DNA of 64,000 nucleotides from contig NZ_CP150233.1 in the NCBI RefSeq assembly GCF_037974265.1, positions 6,076,001-6,140,000 on the forward strand, in the 5' to 3' direction. Every line of letters starts with the position of its first letter. The stretch's first letter is position 1. This document shows positions 35,567-44,244 of this stretch, one piece after another. The notes beneath the pieces are model-generated. The model was not told where the DNA came from, searched no databases, and saw nothing but the letters and a program-made list of their open reading frames with translations. The DNA is from Paenibacillus sp. FSL R5-0623 (GTDB lineage: Bacteria > Bacillota > Bacilli > Paenibacillales > Paenibacillaceae). The position numbers and the translations under genes are program-made.

Positions 35567-36199
35567 TTATGCTCGGCTTTCTTTGAACTGTTCTGCCTCT
35601 CCACTTACACTCCGGTTCGTAGATACATCCACCAGCCTGTGCAATATCAGCATTTGGTATGCATTACATAAGAGCAAGGGAACCACAATAAATATGGTTG
35701 CAGCATTCACATCAATACGTAATACGCCGATCGTCTCCACTATGGTGACGGCAATCATGAAAAATAGTGTTGGTACAAGCGCGGAGATATGAGTGAGCTT
35801 TACTTTAACGTAAGCGGTAACAATAGCGGCTGCCAAAATAATGATACCTAACACAATATCCGATATGCGCTCCCGGTCTCCCCCAACAAACAGGCGTAAA
35901 AACATCACGTCAAGCAGGGCCAACACCGTTAGTACAATCTGCACGATCTGCCAACCGCGCTTTGGAAATACACCTTTACCCATATAATTCAATATCAGAT
36001 ATGCAAAGAAACCCATTTGTGAATAAACGCTGATCATAACCCCTGATCCAAATAGGATCAAAAGATACAGAAGAAAATCATTCAATCCATTTGTTTTCTC
36101 CCCGTTCACCAGCATCATAATCAATCCTGTACCCAATGCTCCCGCGGCCCCAATAAGCAAGGCTGTCCAAAACAGGAAAAACCATCTACGTAAATTCAA
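35567..36199 (-). CDS. kbaA: KinB-signalling pathway activation protein KbaA
   Basis: Integral membrane protein of 210 residues with about six transmembrane helices. In B. subtilis KbaA is needed for the KinB sensor kinase to feed the Spo0A phosphorelay at the start of sporulation. The family segment ISVYSQMGFFAYLILNYMG is present near residue 57. The start is TTG at 36199, preceded by GGGGGTGG; no better start is visible. It is divergent from gerD with about 125 bases between. Family and position both match B. subtilis. Confidence 0.92.
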   Translation of the reverse strand: MNLRRWFFLFWTALLIGAAGALGTGLIMMLVNGEKTNGLNDFLLYLLILFGSGVMISVYSQMGFFAYLILNYMGKGVFPKRGWQIVQIVLTVLALLDVMFLRLFVGGDRERISDIVLGIIILAAAIVTAYVKVKLTHISALVPTLFFMIAVTIVETIGVLRIDVNAATIFIVVPLLLCNAYQMLILHRLVDVSTNRSVSGEAEQFKESRA

Positions 36200-36324
36200 A
36201 AGTTTTCCACCCCCGAGTGTTTATTTTACCAACCTTCTCAGCAAAAAACCATCATTGCTCAACATATTTCCCCCTTTCCCATCACATACTACATCCAGTA
36301 TCTAATCAAGGAGGGATTGTACAC

Positions 36325-37080
36325 ATGAAACGGCCTTTGTGGCAGCTATGCTGTGTCGTACTGGGGCTATCCGTCATGCTTGCCGGCTGCGGTTCAGATC
36401 AGAGTTCTTCGCCTCCTCAGGGCAGTTATAAAGAGATGAAAACAATGGTTGTAGATATTTTGAAAAGTGACGAAGGCAAGAAAGCGGTGGAGGAAGCTCT
36501 TACCGGTCAAAGCTCATCCAGCGGTGAAGGCGGAGGTTCAGAAGAAGGTGGCGGCGGATCGGGTGGTGGTTCGGGAACCATTGGTATGAAAATGTTAATG
36601 CCTGTGCAATCTTCGGAACAAATACGTATTGCAGTAAAAGACACCATCACAGCTCCCGAGTACCAGAAAGAATTCGAGAAGATCATGACAGATCCACAGT
36701 TTGCCGGGGAATTCGCCAAAGTGATTAACGCTCAAAGCAAACAACTTCATATGCAGTTGATTAAAGATCCCACATATCAAAAATCTGTTGGAGACATCAT
36801 GAAGTCACCTGAAGTATCCAAGATGTTCATGGATATGACCAAGACTCCGGATTATCGTAAACAGACGATGACTGTCATGCAGGAAGTGATGCAAAACCCG
36901 TTGTTCCGCATGGAAGTACTCACTTTACTCAAGAAGGTAGTACAGGAAGAATTGCAACCCAAAGTGGAAAGTGGCGGAAAACAGGGGCAAGAGCAAGGTG
37001 GACAAGAAGGGCAAGGGCAAGAGGGTAGTGATGGCGGAGATGGTGGAAGTGGAGATTCTGGCAGCGGTGGAGGTTCATAA
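36325..37080 (+). CDS. gerD: Spore germination lipoprotein GerD
   Basis: Lipoprotein of the spore inner membrane, needed for clustering of nutrient germinant receptors. The start at 36325 (MKRPLWQLCC) after AAGGAGGG gives 251 residues. The signal peptide ends in a lipobox LAGC (lipid Cys near 23). The core repeats short helices (KTMVVDILKSDEGKKAVEEAL and similar). A Gly/Ser/Glu-rich insert lies at ~75-95, and the C-terminus is Gln/Gly/Ser-rich (~215-251). A frame extension upstream to 36217 has no RBS. Neighbours kbaA and salA match B. subtilis. Confidence 0.93.
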   Translation: MKRPLWQLCCVVLGLSVMLAGCGSDQSSSPPQGSYKEMKTMVVDILKSDEGKKAVEEALTGQSSSSGEGGGSEEGGGGSGGGSGTIGMKMLMPVQSSEQIRIAVKDTITAPEYQKEFEKIMTDPQFAGEFAKVINAQSKQLHMQLIKDPTYQKSVGDIMKSPEVSKMFMDMTKTPDYRKQTMTVMQEVMQNPLFRMEVLTLLKKVVQEELQPKVESGGKQGQEQGGQEGQGQEGSDGGDGGSGDSGSGGGS

Positions 37081-37110
37081 ACAGTAGATGTTGGTATATT
37101 ACAGAAACTG

Positions 37111-37147
37111 AAAAGCCTGCATCCGAATGGACGCAGGCTTTATTTGT
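37111..37147 (+). terminator. gerD terminator
   Basis: AAAGCCTGC / GCAGGCTTT 9-bp stem, followed by TATTTGT, between convergent gerD and salA. Confidence 0.75.
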
Positions 37148-37166
37148 ATTTATAACACTCATACCA

Positions 37167-38267
37167 TTAGAATTTGGATTCAATGGACTTAGCCACTTCA
37201 TCGTAGATAGCCCCTATACGGGAATCTGCTTTGTACACAGAAGGTGAGAAATCAGGCTCGGAAGGATGATTATCCGGTGTGCCTAATGGAATCTGGGCAA
37301 GCAAGCTTGTATGCAGACTTTCCGCAAGTCTTCCCCCGCCTCCACGACCAAAAACATAATCCTTCTCTCCGCAACTGCCGCACTCATAATAAGCCATATT
37401 CTCCACCACACCAAGTAACTCATGATCGGTCTGAATGGCCATCGCACCCGCACGTGCTGCGACAAAAGCTGCTGTTGCATGCGGCGTGGTAACGATGATT
37501 TCCTTGCTCTGTGGCAACATCTGATGCACATCCAAAGCAACATCTCCCGTACCTGGTGGCAAATCCAGTAATATATAATCCAATTCGCCCCACTGGACAT
37601 CCGTAAAGAATTGACGCAGCATCCGACCTAGCATGGGTCCACGCCAGATTACCGGATTATTCTCCCGAATAAAGAAGCCCATCGACATGACTTTGACGCC
37701 AAAACGTTCAACCGGTTGAATAACGCCATCTTCAACGACCGGATACTCTTCAATCCCCATCATGTCGGGTACACTGAAGCCATAGATATCCGCATCAATT
37801 AAGCCCACTTTTTTGCCTTGACGTGCCAAAGCTGCAGCGAGATTAACGGTTACCGTTGATTTACCAACGCCACCTTTACCACTGGCCACAGCAATAAAAC
37901 GAACACCTGATTCAGGACTTAACAATTCATGTCCATCCAGACCCGCTGCGTGACCTTTTACGAGCACTTCGTCCCGATCTGGCTCATCATCGGGTTGTCC
38001 CATATTCAGGCTCTCACGATCATGCTCAGAAGCTGCACGCACACGAATATGCACATCCTTCAGTCCGTGCTGGGACAACAGATTACGCGCTGCATCACTC
38101 AAGGCTGTTGTATCCTCAGGTCGATTTTCCAGTGTCACTATGGTCAGAGCCACATGATTTTCTTTCACCATAATATCTCGAACCCATTCCAGTTCAGTCA
38201 GACTTACTCCCAATTGTGGTTCTTGTAATGGCTGTAATAGTTCAAGTATCTGTTCTTTTGATAACAT
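37167..38267 (-). CDS. salA: Mrp/NBP35-family P-loop ATPase SalA
   Basis: A 366-residue Mrp/ApbC-type ATPase. The N-terminal MIP18-like domain (~1-95) is followed by the deviant Walker A SGKGGVGKST (~130), DADIYG, and LLDLPPGTGD. A CxxC pair (YECGSCGE, near residue 295) can hold a bridging Fe-S cluster. In B. subtilis SalA represses scoC and so raises protease expression; in other bacteria Mrp carries Fe-S clusters. Either role is possible here. Downstream of cwlD on the same strand, as in B. subtilis. Confidence 0.94.
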   Translation of the reverse strand: MLSKEQILELLQPLQEPQLGVSLTELEWVRDIMVKENHVALTIVTLENRPEDTTALSDAARNLLSQHGLKDVHIRVRAASEHDRESLNMGQPDDEPDRDEVLVKGHAAGLDGHELLSPESGVRFIAVASGKGGVGKSTVTVNLAAALARQGKKVGLIDADIYGFSVPDMMGIEEYPVVEDGVIQPVERFGVKVMSMGFFIRENNPVIWRGPMLGRMLRQFFTDVQWGELDYILLDLPPGTGDVALDVHQMLPQSKEIIVTTPHATAAFVAARAGAMAIQTDHELLGVVENMAYYECGSCGEKDYVFGRGGGGRLAESLHTSLLAQIPLGTPDNHPSEPDFSPSVYKADSRIGAIYDEVAKSIESKF

Positions 38268-38346
38268 CAGACAGCACCTCAGCTTTATCTATTGGCATGT
38301 AATTAGGTATGCTGATCCAATTATATCATTACCTTTCTTGTTCTGA

Positions 38347-39102
38347 CTAACTTTTAGGCCGTTCTCCTGAGGAATATCTGAGAATTCCATTATAGATCGA
38401 GGCAGCCACCTTACGTTGATAAGCTTCGTCGGCAAGCATACGTGCCTCTTCCGGATGAGAAAGGAAACCCACTTCTACCAGCGCCGAAGGGATCTTCAGC
38501 GCCTGTAACAGATAAACCGTATTCACCGTTTTGGCGATTCGATCTGTATTCTCCAGATTACGAACCATCTCTTGTTGAAGCAGATTAGCCAAACCTTCGT
38601 TATCCGGATGATTAGTTGTATAGAAAACCTGCGCTCCACTCCAGCGGTTGGATGGGACACTGTTCATGTGAATGCTAATAAAGAGATCTGCTTGCTTATC
38701 CTCTATCCGCCGTACTCTTTGTTTCAGATCTTCCGTCTTACGCTTGGAGTACCCCTTGGTGTCCGATTCCGCCAAATCCGTGTCTATTTCTCTTGTCATA
38801 ACCACTAAGGCTCCTGCCTGTTGCAAATAATCTCTCACATACAGGGCGATAGACAGGTTGATATCTTTTTCAATAACTCCCTGTTTACTTACCGCCCCTC
38901 CATCGGGACCTCCATGTCCTGCATCAATGGCAATGACTTTACCCGCCATCGGCAAACTCCAATAACCTGAAGTCTTTGCGGAAGGCAGCTCATAGGACAT
39001 TACCGCCACTAACATGGCCAGCAGACAGAGACTCAGCATGACCCTTTTGATTGTTTTTAACCTAATCCAGACTACAAAGTGTTTCCCCATATTTTTACGC
39101 AT
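38347..39102 (-). CDS. cwlD: N-acetylmuramoyl-L-alanine amidase CwlD
   Basis: Spore-cortex amidase that, with PdaA, makes muramic-delta-lactam in cortex peptidoglycan, which germination lytic enzymes recognise. The 251 residues have an N-terminal membrane anchor (~18-36) and an amidase_3 domain with zinc ligands in IDAGHGGPDGGA, the Glu of GVIEKDIN, ISIHMNS and the catalytic Glu of LVEVGFLSH. CGAGGTGG precedes the ATG. It precedes salA; upstream is sat rather than rpsI/ybaJ as in B. subtilis. Confidence 0.95.
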   Translation of the reverse strand: MRKNMGKHFVVWIRLKTIKRVMLSLCLLAMLVAVMSYELPSAKTSGYWSLPMAGKVIAIDAGHGGPDGGAVSKQGVIEKDINLSIALYVRDYLQQAGALVVMTREIDTDLAESDTKGYSKRKTEDLKQRVRRIEDKQADLFISIHMNSVPSNRWSGAQVFYTTNHPDNEGLANLLQQEMVRNLENTDRIAKTVNTVYLLQALKIPSALVEVGFLSHPEEARMLADEAYQRKVAASIYNGILRYSSGERPKS

Positions 39103-39170
39103 AAAAAAACCACCTCGTCCCTATAAATGACTCTAATCATCTATATGGGACAAGATGGACAAATATACCG

Positions 39171-40340
39171 CTAGGACCGGACTTGCTCTGCCATTCCTTC
39201 AATCAGCACCTCAGCTACCTCAGGACGTGTAAATTCAGGTGGAGGGCACTGACCGTCACGGAGCAGCCCGCGTACTTTGGTGCCGGAAAGCGCCATATGG
39301 TGTTCTTTATCATGTGGGCAAGTTTTGCTGGATGCCATGTTTCCACATTTGGTACAGAAGAAACTATGTTCGAAGAACAACGGAGTGATCCCCAGTTCCT
39401 CTGCTGTAAAGTTCGTAAAGATCTCCTGTGCTTCATATGTTCCATAATAATCACCCACACCCGCATGGTCACGACCAACAATAAAGTGGGTACACCCGTA
39501 ATTTTTGCGAACCATCGCATGGAAAATAGCTTCACGTGGTCCGGCATACCGCATCGCTGCGGGGAACACACCAAGGAACGCACGATCAGCTGGATAATAG
39601 TTCTCCAGTAATACCAGATAACTCTTCATCCGAACATCTGCGGGAACGTCGTCCGACTTCGTCTCTCCAACAAGCGGATTCAGGAAGAGTGCGTCGACAA
39701 TCTCCATAGCGCTCTTCTGGATGTACTCATGAGCCCGATGGACCGGATTACGTGTCTGAAAACCAACTACCGTCTTCCAACCCTTCTCCTGAAAAATCTT
39801 CCGGGTATCTGCAGGATCATAATAGAATTCTTCAAATTTCGAAGGTTTGGGACGATTCAACACTTGGATTGGACCTCCTACGTATGTTGTAGGACGCTCC
39901 AACAGTTTTTTAACACCCGGGTGCTCGGAATCATCTGTTTTGAATACACGCCGGGCTTCTTCACCCTGATCCACCTGGTATATACTTTGGACTTCAAGCA
40001 ATCCATATGTGACTCCATCTTGATCACCAACAAGTTTCACACGTTCACCAATCTGGAGGGTTGCGGCTTGTTGATCGTCAACAGCAAGTGTGATTGGTAT
40101 ACTCCAGACTGTTCCATCGGCGAGACGCATGCGAGACACCACCGAGAGGTAATCTTCCTCATTCAAGAAACCTTCTAGTGGTGAGAACGCACCCACACCA
40201 ATCAGATCCAAATCTGATATCGTCCAGGTATTAATAAGCAAAGAGGATAAGTTTTTACTGTCTTGCAACAACTGCTCCCGTTCTTCTCCTTGTACGATAC
40301 GCTGAACCAGCGTACCTCCATGAGGCAGAATCGATGTCAT
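39171..40340 (-). CDS. sat: Sulfate adenylyltransferase
   Basis: ATP sulfurylase that activates sulfate with ATP to APS and PPi in sulfate assimilation. The 389 residues show the QTRNPVHRAHE nucleotide-binding motif (~195), GRDHAGVGDYYG (~290) and a CxxC...C segment (FCTKCGNMASSKTC), possibly zinc-binding, near 330. It has no kinase domain fused. It starts 23 bases after cysH, so the two are one operon making and then reducing activated sulfate. Confidence 0.97.
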   Translation of the reverse strand: MTSILPHGGTLVQRIVQGEEREQLLQDSKNLSSLLINTWTISDLDLIGVGAFSPLEGFLNEEDYLSVVSRMRLADGTVWSIPITLAVDDQQAATLQIGERVKLVGDQDGVTYGLLEVQSIYQVDQGEEARRVFKTDDSEHPGVKKLLERPTTYVGGPIQVLNRPKPSKFEEFYYDPADTRKIFQEKGWKTVVGFQTRNPVHRAHEYIQKSAMEIVDALFLNPLVGETKSDDVPADVRMKSYLVLLENYYPADRAFLGVFPAAMRYAGPREAIFHAMVRKNYGCTHFIVGRDHAGVGDYYGTYEAQEIFTNFTAEELGITPLFFEHSFFCTKCGNMASSKTCPHDKEHHMALSGTKVRGLLRDGQCPPPEFTRPEVAEVLIEGMAEQVRS

Positions 40341-40363
40341 CTTGTCAGCTCCTTGTATATCTA

Positions 40364-41080
40364 TTATTTATGAAGGCCACATTCCGTCTTATCATTGCCA
40401 GACCAGCGTCCAGCACGAGGGTCCTCACCAGGCATAACCTGACGTGTGCAATGCTCACAACCAATACTTGGGTAGTTCTGATCATGAAGAGGGTTATATA
40501 CAACGTTATTGTCACGAATATATTGCCATACATCCTCAGTCGTCCAGTGCGCAATCGGATTAAACTTCATCAGGCCAAATTTGGAATCATATTCAACCTT
40601 CTTCGAGTTTGCACGAGTTGGTGCTTGATCTCTACGAATACCTGTAATCCACGCATCATACTGAGAAAGAATACGTGTTAACGGTTCGACTTTGCGAATG
40701 TTACAGCACCCATTGGGATCAGACTTCCACATCTCTTCACCGTGTTGAGCTGCCTGCTCTTCCGGAGTAATCTTAGGTGACACGCGTACAAATTCAAGGT
40801 TGTAATTCTCCTGCATCTTATCACGTGTTTCGTATGTTTCTTTAAAGTGAAAATCTGTATCCAGATAAAAAATATCTGTGGATGGACTGATCTTTTGCAA
40901 CATATCTACAAGTACAACATCTTCTGCACCAAAGCTACATGCAAAAGTGATATTTGGGAATGTTTCAATAGCATACCGAATAATATCCTCTGGACTGGCA
41001 TGTTCCAGTTCCTCTGCCTTCGTCCGTGCCAAATCTTCTTTCTCCAACAAGTTCATCTGTGAATTTCCCCCATTCAACAT
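40364..41080 (-). CDS. cysH: Adenylyl-sulfate reductase (CysH, Fe-S type)
   Basis: Reduces activated sulfate to sulfite using thioredoxin. The 238 residues have SFGAEDVVLVDM (PP-loop-like, ~49), the Cys pairs CCNIRKV and GCEHC that bind a [4Fe-4S] cluster, and the C-terminal redox motif ECGLHK. The Fe-S cysteines place it with APS-using reductases rather than the cluster-free PAPS enzyme. This agrees with the absence of cysC next to sat. The first ATG (41080) follows GGGAG; a second at 41056 follows GGGGG and is possible. Confidence 0.96.
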   Translation of the reverse strand: MLNGGNSQMNLLEKEDLARTKAEELEHASPEDIIRYAIETFPNITFACSFGAEDVVLVDMLQKISPSTDIFYLDTDFHFKETYETRDKMQENYNLEFVRVSPKITPEEQAAQHGEEMWKSDPNGCCNIRKVEPLTRILSQYDAWITGIRRDQAPTRANSKKVEYDSKFGLMKFNPIAHWTTEDVWQYIRDNNVVYNPLHDQNYPSIGCEHCTRQVMPGEDPRAGRWSGNDKTECGLHK

Positions 41081-41124
41081 TTCAATACTCCCTAAAGCCG
41101 ACTAATCTAATATGAATTATGTTT

Positions 41125-41152
41125 AGTATAAATCTTTCATTGGGGATGTCAA
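41125..41152 (-). promoter_or_regulatory. cysH-sat promoter
   Basis: Perfect TTGACA (41152-41147), a 16-base spacer and TATACT (41130-41125) on the minus strand, about 45 bases before the cysH start. I could not define a CymR box. Confidence 0.8.
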
Positions 41153-41159
41153 TGCCTGC

Positions 41160-41820
41160 CATATGGTAAAATAAATCAGTTTTTGACCATTTTTGATCGT
41201 TGCTCTTACACAATATTTTGGTTCAATTTATTCATTTCTCTGTTAACGAGATAAAAACAATGTTGTTGGCTCAGATCATTAGGCAGGTATAAAAACATCT
41301 CATGGCCTGTGAAACCTTTGCTGCTGCTGGGTTTAGACATTTCATTTCGCAAAGAGCAGCAGCAAAAAAACACTGGGCGATTGAAAATGAAGGACAAAAA
41401 GAAGAAGTTTTAAGGGGAACAGCGTTGCGACATTTAGCGGCTGATATGTAAGGGACTTTTATCGTTTCCATAAGAAATACTGATAAGGTTGCAATAAAGA
41501 TTTAAACACAAAAAACAGTAAACCCAGTGCATTCAAGAAATCCGGCGTGAGCTCTAATTGATGATTTTATAGGAGCTGTTATAAAATGTGTGGTGAGTGG
41601 TGAGCGATGGGTATGAGCATGTTCAATGATCTAAACGATTAGAGAGGTTCAGTACGATGTAGATTTATTAACGTACATATTATAGGACTGTATTGAGGGA
41701 CATTAAGAGAACATTGAAAAGGCATTTAAGGAAAAATGCACAAGCATGGGGAGAGACATCAGAGATATAAGAGCTATCGCACAAACTAATATAATATATG
41801 ACGGAATAGTCATGAAAATA
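41160..41820. other. 660-base gene-free region between cysH and rpsI
   Basis: No gene recognised on either strand; the two short minus-strand frames (63 and 66 codons) have no RBS or family resemblance. It contains a long-armed inverted repeat, TTTGCTGCTGCT / AGCAGCAGCAAA, near 41319-41369, with a spacer of about 25 bases. The base composition is AT-rich and unlike the flanking genes. Confidence 0.55.
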
Positions 41821-41821
41821 T

Positions 41822-41853
41822 AAAAAAGCCTTTGACCGAGGCCAAAGGCTTTT
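41822..41853 (-). terminator. Terminator of rplM-rpsI
   Basis: AAAGCCTTTG / CAAAGGCTTT stem followed by six T on the minus strand, directly after the rpsI stop. Confidence 0.95.
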
Positions 41854-41857
41854 AATA

Positions 41858-42250
41858 TTAACGTTTGGAGAACTGAGGTGCGCGACGAGCCGCTTTAAGA
41901 CCGTATTTTTTACGCTCTTTCATACGTGGGTCACGAGTCAGGAATCCTGCTTTTTTCAGGGATGCACGGTATTCCGGATCTGCTTTGAGCAGAGCGCGGG
42001 AGATACCATGACGGATTGCTCCGGCTTGACCGGAGATTCCGCCACCATGAGCAATAACAAGAACGTCATAGTTGTTGAGCGTTTCTGTCAAGTTCAGTGG
42101 TTGTTTTACGATCAGTTTGAGTGTTTCCAAACCGAAGTATTCATTAATATCACGTTTATTGATGACAATGCGTCCTTCACCCGGTACAAGGCGAACACGT
42201 GCTACCGAATGTTTACGACGACCTGTCCCATAGTATTGTACTTGTGCCAT
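41858..42250 (-). CDS. rpsI: 30S ribosomal protein S9
   Basis: S9 (uS9), 130 residues, in the head of the small subunit. The sequence begins MAQVQYYGTGRRKHSVARVR and ends in the basic tail RRAPQFSKR, whose last Lys-Arg contacts the anticodon loop of P-site tRNA. It lies 19 bases after rplM, the usual pair. Confidence 0.99.
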   Translation of the reverse strand: MAQVQYYGTGRRKHSVARVRLVPGEGRIVINKRDINEYFGLETLKLIVKQPLNLTETLNNYDVLVIAHGGGISGQAGAIRHGISRALLKADPEYRASLKKAGFLTRDPRMKERKKYGLKAARRAPQFSKR

Positions 42251-42269
42251 GAAACTGTCCTCCTTTTAA

Positions 42270-42707
42270 TTAACCGCGAAGTTCGTAAACTTCTGGTTTT
42301 TGTGCTGCATGTGGATGCTCAGTGCCTCTGTACGCTTTAAGTCTCAACTTCATTTTCTCGCCCATGCGAGTTTTAGGAAGCATACCGCGAACAGCCAATT
42401 CCAACATACGCTCAGGTTTGTTTTTAACCATCTCTTCAGCTGTAGTTACTTTCAAACCACCTGGGTGCATTGAGTGACGGTAGTATTTTTTACCTTGCAT
42501 TTTCTTACCAGTCAATACGATTTTCTCAGCATTGATGATAACAACGAAATCGCCAGTGTCCACATGTGGAGTGAATTGTGGCTTGTGTTTGCCGCGAATC
42601 AAAGCTGCTGCTTCGCTCGCCAAACGTCCGAGGGTTTTGCCTTCAGCATCAATGATGTGCCATTGGCGCTCAACTTCGTTAGGCTTCGCCATGTACGTAG
42701 TACGCAT
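42270..42707 (-). CDS. rplM: 50S ribosomal protein L13
   Basis: L13 (uL13), 145 residues, an early-assembly protein on the back of the large subunit. MRTTYMAKP at the N-terminus, GKTLGRLAS and the HPGGLK segment are standard. A good AGGAGG precedes the ATG. First gene of the rplM-rpsI pair; a possible promoter lies upstream. Confidence 0.99.
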   Translation of the reverse strand: MRTTYMAKPNEVERQWHIIDAEGKTLGRLASEAAALIRGKHKPQFTPHVDTGDFVVIINAEKIVLTGKKMQGKKYYRHSMHPGGLKVTTAEEMVKNKPERMLELAVRGMLPKTRMGEKMKLRLKAYRGTEHPHAAQKPEVYELRG

Positions 42708-42854
42708 GAAAAGTTCCTCCTTAAAATGTTCAAAATCATCATTTTCATTTATCTTCGTTCGTTAAATTATAACTTTAGGTGTTGATGGATTGTAAATTTG
42801 ATGTGAACCTCTTAATTGGGGCTGTGGGAAAGCCATTAAGAAAACACAATTTTT

Positions 42855-42883
42855 ATATTACATGATAGGCGATTAAATCGCAA
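42855..42883 (-). promoter_or_regulatory. Candidate rplM-rpsI promoter
   Basis: TTGCGA (42883-42878), a 17-base spacer and TAATAT (42860-42855) lie on the minus strand about 150 bases before rplM. Only moderate matches. I did not recognise an L13 leader structure. Confidence 0.4.
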
Positions 42884-42911
42884 GTGTTAATTAAGCTTTT
42901 CACTCACAAAT

Positions 42912-43685
42912 TTAATCTTTTTTGTATTCAAGATCCCAGAGCATTAAACCGCAGCTAACTGCAGTAGGTCCTGCAGCAGATCGATTACATGCAGCAATCA
43001 TATTTGGTACATCAGAGGCTTTCCGTTTGCCCTCTCCGATCTCCAGCAGTGTCCCTACAATGATACGAACCATATGCTGCAAAAAGCCGTTACCACTCAC
43101 ATAAATGTGAATGACACCCTGATCGCGCGGATGGTCTCTGCACATTGATCGGTCCACTTCCATCCATGCTTCGTACACCGAACGGACATGATTCTCTTTC
43201 TGAGACTTGCGTGAAGCAAAAGAGGTGAAATCATACGTCCCTATGAAATGTCGTAAGCCCTCCTGCATTGCCATAATATCAAGCTTCGCATGATGATGAT
43301 ATTGCAGTCTTCTGTTGAATACATCCGGAAATTGATTCGCATTGACTGTATAACGATACGTTTTCTTTTTCGCTGCATAGCGAGAATGAAAATCAGCCGA
43401 AACTTCAATCGCATCAATAACGACAATATCGGAGGGTAATCTGGAGTTGAGTGCAATACACCAGCGTTCAATCGGGATCTGGGACTCCGTAGGAAAATTG
43501 AAGATTTGTCTGCGGGCGTGAACACCTGCATCTGTTCGGCCTGAACCTGTAATTTTAACCTTCTCACCGGTTAAAGCACGAATCGCATCTTCAAGATGAT
43601 CCTGAATGGTATTCCCACCCGGCTGTACTTGGAAGCCGAAATAGGCAGTGCCATCATAAGTTAACGTCATACATAAGTTCCGCAT
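42912..43685 (-). CDS. truA: tRNA pseudouridine(38-40) synthase TruA
   Basis: Modifies U38-U40 in the anticodon arm of many tRNAs. The ATG at 43685 (MRNLCMTLTYDGT) gives 257 residues, the family length; the frame runs 17 codons further up without support. The catalytic Asp52 lies in GSGRTDAGVHA. It lies between rplQ and rplM. In many Firmicutes three ECF-transporter genes come between rplQ and truA; they are missing here. Confidence 0.96.
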   Translation of the reverse strand: MRNLCMTLTYDGTAYFGFQVQPGGNTIQDHLEDAIRALTGEKVKITGSGRTDAGVHARRQIFNFPTESQIPIERWCIALNSRLPSDIVVIDAIEVSADFHSRYAAKKKTYRYTVNANQFPDVFNRRLQYHHHAKLDIMAMQEGLRHFIGTYDFTSFASRKSQKENHVRSVYEAWMEVDRSMCRDHPRDQGVIHIYVSGNGFLQHMVRIIVGTLLEIGEGKRKASDVPNMIAACNRSAAGPTAVSCGLMLWDLEYKKD

Positions 43686-43734
43686 TATTACCACACCTTT
43701 GTTCCATACTATACATATCCCTATCCCGAACAGC

Positions 43735-43759
43735 AAAAGAAGCCCCTTACGGAGCTTCT
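43735..43759 (-). terminator. Hairpin in front of truA
   Basis: AGAAGC..CCGTAAGG..GCTTCT hairpin with four T on the minus strand, 50 bases upstream of the truA start. It is a second barrier or attenuator after the rplQ terminator. Confidence 0.5.
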
Positions 43760-43787
43760 ATTACAGCACGAATTCCGAAATGAAGAG

Positions 43788-43829
43788 AAAAAAAGGGTTA
43801 ATCCAGAATCGTTGATTCTGTCCCCTTTC
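43788..43829 (-). terminator. Terminator after rplQ
   Basis: AAAGGG..CAGAAT / ATTCTG..CCCTTT imperfect stem followed by seven T on the minus strand, just past the rplQ stop. It ends the long ribosomal transcript. Confidence 0.8.
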
Positions 43830-43844
43830 CTCATCTCATCTGTT

Positions 43845-44210
43845 TTACGCGCGGTCTACCAGTTCCAAGTAAACCATTGGCGCTGCGTCACCACGACGAG
43901 GTCCCAGTTTCAAGATACGAGTGTATCCTCCTGGACGCTCAGCGTAACGACCGGACAATTCGCTAAATAGTTTTTGGATTGCATCTTGCTCACCATCGAT
44001 AGTTTCGCGGCGAACATAAGCTGCCACTTGGCGACGGGCATGAAGATCTCCCTTTTTCGCTTTAGTGATCAATTTTTCAGCAATAGAGCGAACCTCTTTT
44101 GCTTTCGCTTCAGTTGTCTGAATGCGTTCGTATAAGAACAGGTCGGTTACCAGGTCACGGAACAAAGCTTTACGCGCGCTGGAATTACGGCCCAACTTTT
44201 GGTATGCCAT
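43845..44210 (-). CDS. rplQ: 50S ribosomal protein L17
   Basis: L17 (bL17), 121 residues. It begins MAYQKLGRNSSARKALFRDL and ends YLELVDRA. It lies near the polypeptide exit tunnel. Last gene of the alpha operon, 34 bases after rpoA. Confidence 0.99.
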   Translation of the reverse strand: MAYQKLGRNSSARKALFRDLVTDLFLYERIQTTEAKAKEVRSIAEKLITKAKKGDLHARRQVAAYVRRETIDGEQDAIQKLFSELSGRYAERPGGYTRILKLGPRRGDAAPMVYLELVDRA

Positions 44211-44244
44211 TGTTTTCCCTCCTTCACTTCAAGCACTCGGCTGT

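Noticed and set aside
42708..42911. L13 autoregulatory leader before rplM
   Set aside because: The sequence is AT-rich without the expected conserved stems; only a moderate promoter candidate is reported.
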